A DNA stretch of 26,620 bases from Equadaptatus sp045642025. GTDB lineage: Bacteria; Synergistota; Synergistia; Synergistales; Synergistaceae. Under the pieces are notes generated by a model, which was not told where the DNA came from, searched no databases, and saw only the letters and a list, made by a program, of their open reading frames with translations. The stretch's first letter is position 1, and the number at the start of each line of letters is the position of its first letter. Location of the stretch: the NCBI GenBank assembly GCA_045642025.1, contig JAZUIB010000046.1:1-26620 (forward strand), given 5' to 3'. Position numbers and translations under genes: made by a program. Below, piece after piece: positions 21,649 to 26,620 of the stretch.

Positions 21649-24459
21649 ATGGTTGTAGTTAAACATACTCAAAGGAGACGCGACGGACGCACAAGTTTTA
21701 AACAGTGTGTTGAGTATGTTGAAGCAGCCAAAGAAAAAGACGGCGAAAAATGTTTATATGCCGGAAGTAAAAATTTTCAGATCGGAGAAAATGAAACGCA
21801 GAACCAAAGAATAAAAACAATGATAGCAACAGCAGCGGCAAATCCTCTTTGCAAGGATCCTATCTATCACGATGTAATAAGTTGGAAAGCAGATGAAATT
21901 CCCACCAAAGAGCAAGCGGAAGAAGCGTTGAATATCTATTTGAAAGAAATGGGTTTTGAAGGTTGCCAGGTAGTATATGCGCTGCATCAGAACACCAAAT
22001 TTATACACCTTCATGTCTGTGTTAATAAAGTACACCCTGACACCTTAAAAGCAATTACGCCACATTACAGAGTAAAAGCAGAACAAAGAGTTGCAAGAAT
22101 AATAGAATTTGAACAGGGGTGGGAAATCAATAACACTGGGAAATTTTACAAGATTATAGACGGACAGGTCGTAGAATTGGACGGGAAAAATCATACCATC
22201 AGAGCTATCAAGCAAGCCGCGCGCGATTTTGAAAGAAGAACCGGAGAAAAATCCGTAATAAGAATAGCGCAGAATCAGGCGGGAAAAATTTTGTGGCAGG
22301 CTTCAAAAGGCGAAATAAAAGACTGGCAGGACGTTCATAAAAAACTTGCGGAAATCGGTTTTGAAATTCAAAAAGCCGGACGCGGAGGCGTACTTGTTTA
22401 TCATCAGGACGGAGAGGAAATAGGAATAAAACTTTCCTCAATAAGTCAGAAATTGAGCCTCGGAAAACTTGAAAAACAGCTCGGCGAGTTTGCAGAAAAT
22501 CAAAAAACAGAAGTAAAAGAACAAACGGCAAGACCACTTATCGACAACAACAAAGGACTAAAAGAATATATAGAAGAAAAGAAAAAATTTTACGCACAAC
22601 GCAGCATTGTCATATCTCAAAGTAAAAATTTTTACAAAGAAAAAAACGCTGCTTACAAAGAACTGTCAAAAAAACAGAAAGAAGAGCGCAGCCTTCTTTA
22701 CCAAAAAGGTAACTGGAAAGGACGTGGCAGAGAACTTAACATAAGACGGTCGCTGCTGGCTGCGGAACAATTAAACGCGCGACAGAAATTTAAACTGGAA
22801 TGGCAGGAGAAACAACTGCTTAAAAAAGAGATAGTAAAAGAAGCAAAACAGGCACGTTTTCCTGATTATGTAAAATGGCAAGAGGAAAGGAATAATCCCG
22901 ATGCTGCATGGCGTTTTATATACGCTCAAACACTTTACGGAAGAATAATGGACGATAATCAGGAAAACGAACACCAAAAAGTGCGCCAGGAAACGAAGCC
23001 GTTTTTAAATGAATATTCAACAGACTGGAATACAAAAAAAGGCTTGCTTAACTTTTATAAAAACGAAAAACTTGCTTTTTATGACAACGGCTATCGTATA
23101 ACCGTATTGCTTCAAAGCGACGAAAATATCAAAGACGCATTGCTTTTGGCAAAAGAAAAATGGGGCGGCGTTACTTTGTATGGGACAGACGAATTTAAAA
23201 AGCGAGCGCTTGAAATAGCGTTACAGAATAATATCGAGGTCAAAAATCCGGAATTGCAGGGGTTGATAGAAATGAAAAAAGAGGAACTGAAACAAGCGGA
23301 AGCTGCAGCAATGAAAACAGCAAGAACTGCACCGAAAGAGGTCAAAGAACATATAGCTGTTTTCAATGATTACTGCGATCTGCTGGCAACATCGCAATTC
23401 AGAATAACCTGCTCAAAACCGGTTGAGAACAGTAAGCCCAAAACGTTTTTACTTAAAAACGACAATGACCAAATCAACATGAAGCCGGTTGAAATACAGG
23501 CTCAATGGAAGAAAATTGAAGAATTGAACGCTGCCGGCTGGAATATATATGTTACGCCGGTACCGGAAGCAATGAATAAGGAACTCTACATTTTGGTTGA
23601 TGATTTGAGCGAACAGTCACTTGCGCAAATGAAAGACGATGGCTACAAACCGACGGCTGTGTTTGAGACAAGTCCCGGCAATTACCAGGCAATGATTATT
23701 GTTGAGAAGAACTTTATAGAAACCGACGAGAAATCAAAAATGATAAATAAAAATGCGGCAAATAAACTCATGCAGGAACTTAACGAGGTTTACGGCGACA
23801 AAAACATACGCGCCGCAATACACCCTCACCGCATACCAGGAATGAATAATAACAAATTGAAGCGTATTGCTGAAAACGGCGGTAAGCCGCCTGTTGTTAA
23901 ACTTGTAGAGTTTAACCGCGACCAAAATCGTGTTGAAAAGGACAAAGATAGAACACAGGCAGAACAGCTTGAACATAAGATAGGTCACGGCGCCCATTGT
24001 CAGCTTGCGCAGCTGCGCTTAAACGAACATATTAAGGAAATAAGAAGAATTACACTGCAAAAAGAAAAGGAACGGGCAGCCGAACTCAAAAGAGCAGCGG
24101 CTCTTGGACAGACAGACACCATAGACCCTACAACCGCCTTTATTATTCACGCCAAAGACATAATAGACCATTACGGGGTCGGTGACTGGAGCCGTTTGGA
24201 CGCAGAAGTCGCAACACGTATGAAAGCAACCGGTTACAGTACAATAGATATTCAGGAAGCGGTTCAGCACGGCTCCCCCGCTGTCCGTCCGGAAAACAAG
24301 CGAAATAAACAGTGGGATATTTATGCCAAGCGTACAGCAGAATATACTGAAAGTTTTGCCTGTCGTCAAAAAATCCGGCAGCAGGAACACCGCATCAACG
24401 CATGGAGAGCGCTTGAAGGCAGAACGAAAAACAAAACCGCAGAATTGGAAAGGGATTAA
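21649..24459 (+). CDS. mobA: MOBP relaxase fused to LPD7-like and RepB-primase-like domains (936 aa)
   Basis: The N-terminal relaxase (about 1-300) would nick oriT and lead the strand to the recipient. The probable nucleophile is Y23 in FKQCVEYVE, comparable to Y22 of RP4 TraI. The metal site is the three-His motif H113, H120, H122 (ALHQNTKFIHLHVCVNKVHP). A charged helical linker follows. Residues about 455-555 match LPD7 (FYDNGYRITV, AKEKWGGVTLYG, NNIEVKNPELQ). Residues about 610-740 match a RepB-type primase domain (AGWNIYVTPV, LVDDLS, FETSPGNYQAMII, HPHRIPGMNNNK). A further conserved-looking C-terminal segment starts at DPTTAFIIHAKDIIDHYG. The ATG has the SD GGGAG. It follows mobC by 15 bp and ends the rightward operon. 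Confidence 0.88.
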   Translation: MVVVKHTQRRRDGRTSFKQCVEYVEAAKEKDGEKCLYAGSKNFQIGENETQNQRIKTMIATAAANPLCKDPIYHDVISWKADEIPTKEQAEEALNIYLKEMGFEGCQVVYALHQNTKFIHLHVCVNKVHPDTLKAITPHYRVKAEQRVARIIEFEQGWEINNTGKFYKIIDGQVVELDGKNHTIRAIKQAARDFERRTGEKSVIRIAQNQAGKILWQASKGEIKDWQDVHKKLAEIGFEIQKAGRGGVLVYHQDGEEIGIKLSSISQKLSLGKLEKQLGEFAENQKTEVKEQTARPLIDNNKGLKEYIEEKKKFYAQRSIVISQSKNFYKEKNAAYKELSKKQKEERSLLYQKGNWKGRGRELNIRRSLLAAEQLNARQKFKLEWQEKQLLKKEIVKEAKQARFPDYVKWQEERNNPDAAWRFIYAQTLYGRIMDDNQENEHQKVRQETKPFLNEYSTDWNTKKGLLNFYKNEKLAFYDNGYRITVLLQSDENIKDALLLAKEKWGGVTLYGTDEFKKRALEIALQNNIEVKNPELQGLIEMKKEELKQAEAAAMKTARTAPKEVKEHIAVFNDYCDLLATSQFRITCSKPVENSKPKTFLLKNDNDQINMKPVEIQAQWKKIEELNAAGWNIYVTPVPEAMNKELYILVDDLSEQSLAQMKDDGYKPTAVFETSPGNYQAMIIVEKNFIETDEKSKMINKNAANKLMQELNEVYGDKNIRAAIHPHRIPGMNNNKLKRIAENGGKPPVVKLVEFNRDQNRVEKDKDRTQAEQLEHKIGHGAHCQLAQLRLNEHIKEIRRITLQKEKERAAELKRAAALGQTDTIDPTTAFIIHAKDIIDHYGVGDWSRLDAEVATRMKATGYSTIDIQEAVQHGSPAVRPENKRNKQWDIYAKRTAEYTESFACRQKIRQQEHRINAWRALEGRTKNKTAELERD

Positions 24460-24656
24460 TGAATTTCATATCTTGCCGCGCCCCCTTTGCGGTTTACGCA
24501 AAAGAGGCTGCCTGCCGCCATCCGTCTGCACATCTGCGACACAAGCAACATCTGCCGGATAGCGGCAACCGTTTCACTCAAAGAATAATCACCGCACGTG
24601 GCTTGCAAGCCGTATCCTTACGGATACTGAAAAACTTTAAGGTAGAAAAATATTAA
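24459..24656 (+). CDS. possible small ORF overlapping the relaxase stop (65 aa), doubtful
   Basis: The ATG overlaps the relaxase TAA by one base (TAATG), which allows coupling, and the frame is open for 65 codons. The product is Arg/His/Ala-rich with no recognisable domain. No separate SD is seen. The 263-bp interval between mobA and the terminator holds nothing else I can identify. Treat it as a possible gene only. Confidence 0.25.
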   Translation: MNFISCRAPFAVYAKEAACRHPSAHLRHKQHLPDSGNRFTQRIITARGLQAVSLRILKNFKVEKY

Positions 24657-24661
24657 CAAAA

Positions 24662-24690
24662 CAAGAGACGGGTTAACCCCGTCTCTTTAA
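24662..24690. terminator. bidirectional terminator between mobA and the 24722 gene
   Basis: The stem AGAGACGGG / CCCGTCTCT (24664-24672, 24678-24686, approximate) has a 5-base loop and is flanked by A-rich and T-rich sequence. It closes the convergent rightward mob operon and leftward gene. Confidence 0.75.
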
Positions 24691-24721
24691 TAGATTCTGC
24701 GGTTTGACTTCTGCCGGTTGA

Positions 24722-26620
24722 CTATTCCAGTTCCTGCGCTTTCTCCTGCTCAATCTCTTTTTCTTCAAGGCTGGCTACCTTGCCGTTGTCATCGTAGCGT
24801 ATCGAGATAAGTGCGCCTTCCTGGACGAGATTGCCCTGCTTTGCTGTAAGGTTATCCCATTCATGCGTTACAACAAGGTTGCTGCCTACCGCATGCGTGT
24901 TGAAAGTATCTTCCGTAACACTTTCAACAATACCCTCATAGGTCTTGCCTGGACGCGGATCACGCTCTTTTGTCTTATCTCTTTCAAGATAAACGCCGCA
25001 ACCTGTCATTTCACAGACATGATATTCCTTCCATTCGCCTTTTTCTTCATTCAGACGGGAGCAGACGTGTTCAACAAAATTGATAGAGATTTTTTTCGCG
25101 GTCTGAATATCCTTGATCTGCTCCTCTGTAAGCGCTTCTTTTGTCCTGAAAGTAACTTTCATAAAATCGCTTACAGTTTTTCCGTCTTCACCGCGTACCG
25201 GCTTCCCGTCTTTTGTCGGCGTATAAATCACGCTGAAAGTATTGCGATAACCGACAAGTTCCTGATTGCTGTTCATAATCGGCTTGTTGAAAGCATTGTC
25301 CCTGCCGTTCACAAAATGTCCGGCAACATGCTCGCGCCCTGCGCGTTCGGCTTCGTTTTTAAGTGAGTTTTCAGCAGAGCTTATAACGGTTTTACTGTCG
25401 GTAACCAGCTTGCCGTTTTCCATAATTGCCGCATGTGCGCTTCTTGTGTACATTCTTTCGGAAGTACGGTCAGAAACAGCTCTTCCGCTGGCATCGCGCT
25501 GCGAAACCATGCAAATTTGTCCAGAAAATGAAACCGGACGGGCACCTTTTTCATACGCAGAAAAGTCCGGCGTTTCCTTTGTGTCGATTTCAACAAGTTC
25601 AAAGTACGTTTTTTCAGGAAATTTACCGTCTTTGTCCGGTGCTTTGTTGCCAACCAAAACCTGCGAATGGCACCATTTTGTACCGTCTTTTTCAGCATGT
25701 TCATACTGTTTCACGGTATCTTTAATCCAGCCTTTGTAGACCGCTGAATACTTTGACTGTCCCTCTGATACAACGCTGTCTTTTTCAACAACGTTTCTCG
25801 TTTTCCTCACGTACTGCTGTGCCATTTCCTTTGTTGCTTCTGCCATTTTTGTTTCCTCCTTTGAATTAGTGTTATTTACTACGGTGTTACCGTATTGCTT
25901 TTCATCTTTTACCATTTCCCCTACTATATTCACCTCCTTTGAATTATGCTTTTGCTTTGCCAGTGTTTCCATCAATTCCTGATGATTTCGTTCATAACGA
26001 AGATCAGCACTAAGTGTTTCAAGAAGTTTATGTTGTAAAAATGGATCCGTGTCTTTTTTTTCAACTCCTGTATTTTGAAACTCTTGTGTGTTAATTGATA
26101 TTTTTACAACATTTTCACCATTCTCGTGAATAGAAAAAATTTCTTCAAGATACGGAACAAGCAGCTCGCCAGTTTTTTGATAAATATTCAATATCCAGCG
26201 TTTTGCGTCACTTTCTGCCTGCGATTTATCCCAATGACAATAACCGTGTCTTTTTTGGTCTGTAATTTCTTCAACTCCAGGATCATTGGTATCTTCAAGT
26301 CCAAGACAAAAATAGTCAGCAATGTAATACCTTGTACCATCAAGCCCATCAGCAAAAACACGGTAACACTTTTTCTGCTGCTCCATTTCCCTTTCTCTGC
26401 AACGCTGTACTGCAAACTCTACATTTGTTTCAAGCGAACAATCAGCCTCGGAATGTAGGTACTCTTTGTCAACCTGACCGAGCAGATCTACCATTTTTTC
26501 TTCTGTGTTAAACTCCGAATCAAGTTCATGTTCTTTCAGATAATCAGCTGCCGCTCCGGCAAGAAATTCCCCCCTTTCCCACTCATCAGCAAGATCTTCC
26601 CGCCAAACCTTGTTTCTGCA
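24722..26620 (-). CDS. large protein of unknown function, 5' end beyond the right edge (at least 632 aa)
   Basis: The frame is open from the stop at 24722 to the right edge; an ATG at 26494 is merely the first Met inside the window, and the 42 codons before it read like protein. I recognise no named family. The N-terminal third is acidic and helical with several Cys and Trp (RYYIADYFCLGLEDTND, HGYCHWDKSQAESDAKRWI), like the polyvalent accessory proteins of phages and conjugative elements. The C-terminal 374 residues form a separate beta-rich part (GARPVSFSGQICMVSQRD, FSVIYTPTKDG, FMKVTFRTKEALTE) ending in a Glu-rich tail. That part begins at a Met with a strong internal SD, so it may also be made alone. 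An OB-like or single-strand-binding role is a guess. It is convergent with mobA. Confidence 0.7.
   Translation of the reverse strand, partial: CRNKVWREDLADEWERGEFLAGAAADYLKEHELDSEFNTEEKMVDLLGQVDKEYLHSEADCSLETNVEFAVQRCREREMEQQKKCYRVFADGLDGTRYYIADYFCLGLEDTNDPGVEEITDQKRHGYCHWDKSQAESDAKRWILNIYQKTGELLVPYLEEIFSIHENGENVVKISINTQEFQNTGVEKKDTDPFLQHKLLETLSADLRYERNHQELMETLAKQKHNSKEVNIVGEMVKDEKQYGNTVVNNTNSKEETKMAEATKEMAQQYVRKTRNVVEKDSVVSEGQSKYSAVYKGWIKDTVKQYEHAEKDGTKWCHSQVLVGNKAPDKDGKFPEKTYFELVEIDTKETPDFSAYEKGARPVSFSGQICMVSQRDASGRAVSDRTSERMYTRSAHAAIMENGKLVTDSKTVISSAENSLKNEAERAGREHVAGHFVNGRDNAFNKPIMNSNQELVGYRNTFSVIYTPTKDGKPVRGEDGKTVSDFMKVTFRTKEALTEEQIKDIQTAKKISINFVEHVCSRLNEEKGEWKEYHVCEMTGCGVYLERDKTKERDPRPGKTYEGIVESVTEDTFNTHAVGSNLVVTHEWDNLTAKQGNLVQEGALISIRYDDNGKVASLEEKEIEQEKAQELE
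25844..25863 (-). promoter_or_regulatory. strong internal ribosome binding site in the 24722 gene
   Basis: Reading leftward, CAAAGGAGG lies 8 bases before an in-frame ATG at 25846 (MAEATKEMAQ), ideal spacing. It would give a 374-aa product from the same frame. A second CAAAGGAGG lies about 80 bases upstream, also in an AATTCAAAGGAGG context, so the signal is duplicated. Confidence 0.6.

Larger units (their letters stand above)
14604..26620. mobile_element. integrated mobilizable element (IME/ICE), one end and about 12 kb of its interior
   Basis: The element begins at the anticodon region of the split tRNA-Gly and runs past the right edge. It carries a tyrosine recombinase 115 bp from the junction, an HTH regulator, topoisomerase III, a MobC-like protein, a MOBP relaxase and a candidate oriT. 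Integration at a tRNA anticodon loop is a well-known habit of such recombinases. The int-proximal end here carries only the 3' half of the tRNA, so an intact reconstituted tRNA-Gly should lie at the other end outside the window. No coupling protein or type IV secretion gene is visible in this part. I found no second copy of the tRNA core in the window. Confidence 0.8.

Overview
The window looks like a chromosomal stretch of a diderm bacterium that makes diaminopimelate-type peptidoglycan. It carries an OmpH/Skp-type periplasmic chaperone gene, meso-DAP dehydrogenase, FtsH, Hpt, TilS and UvrAB, and several proteins with Sec signal peptides. GC is moderate to low, and TTG/GTG starts with strong Shine-Dalgarno (SD) sites are common. 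This mix fits Synergistota or a Negativicutes-like diderm Firmicute, but nothing in the sequence settles the phylum.

Left part (1-3.4 kb): accessory genes. The 3' end of a rightward gene is followed by a terminator. Next comes a leftward operon of three small secreted proteins of unknown function (1831 down to 116). Its middle gene appears to be frameshifted at a (TA)5 tract. A divergent ribbon-helix-helix regulator (1955-2152) and a Sel1-repeat membrane-anchored protein (2237-3385) follow.

Middle part (3.5-14.5 kb): host housekeeping genes. They are rlmB, uvrA and uvrB (leftward; uvrB overlaps uvrA by 68 bp), ddh (rightward, alone), then ftsH, hpt, tilS and ompH (leftward). Bidirectional terminators close the convergent junctions.

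Right part (14.6 kb to the right edge): one end of an integrated mobilizable element whose other end is outside the window. It abuts a split tRNA-Gly(TCC) gene, of which only the 3' half is recognisable. Its genes are a tyrosine recombinase, a small unknown gene, an HTH regulator, and a leftward operon of a 111-aa unknown, a Lar-like zinc protein, an ASCH/DUF3850 protein, a phage-type radical SAM protein and topoisomerase III. A 450-bp non-coding region follows, with divergent consensus promoters and three nested hairpins (candidate oriT/leader RNA). Then come a MobC-like RHH protein, a large MOBP relaxase fused to LPD7-like and RepB-primase-like domains, and a leftward 632+ aa gene that runs off the right edge and has a strong internal ribosome binding site. 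The relaxase, MobC and oriT candidate would make transfer possible. No type IV secretion gene is visible, so mobilization in trans or a longer ICE outside the window are both possible.
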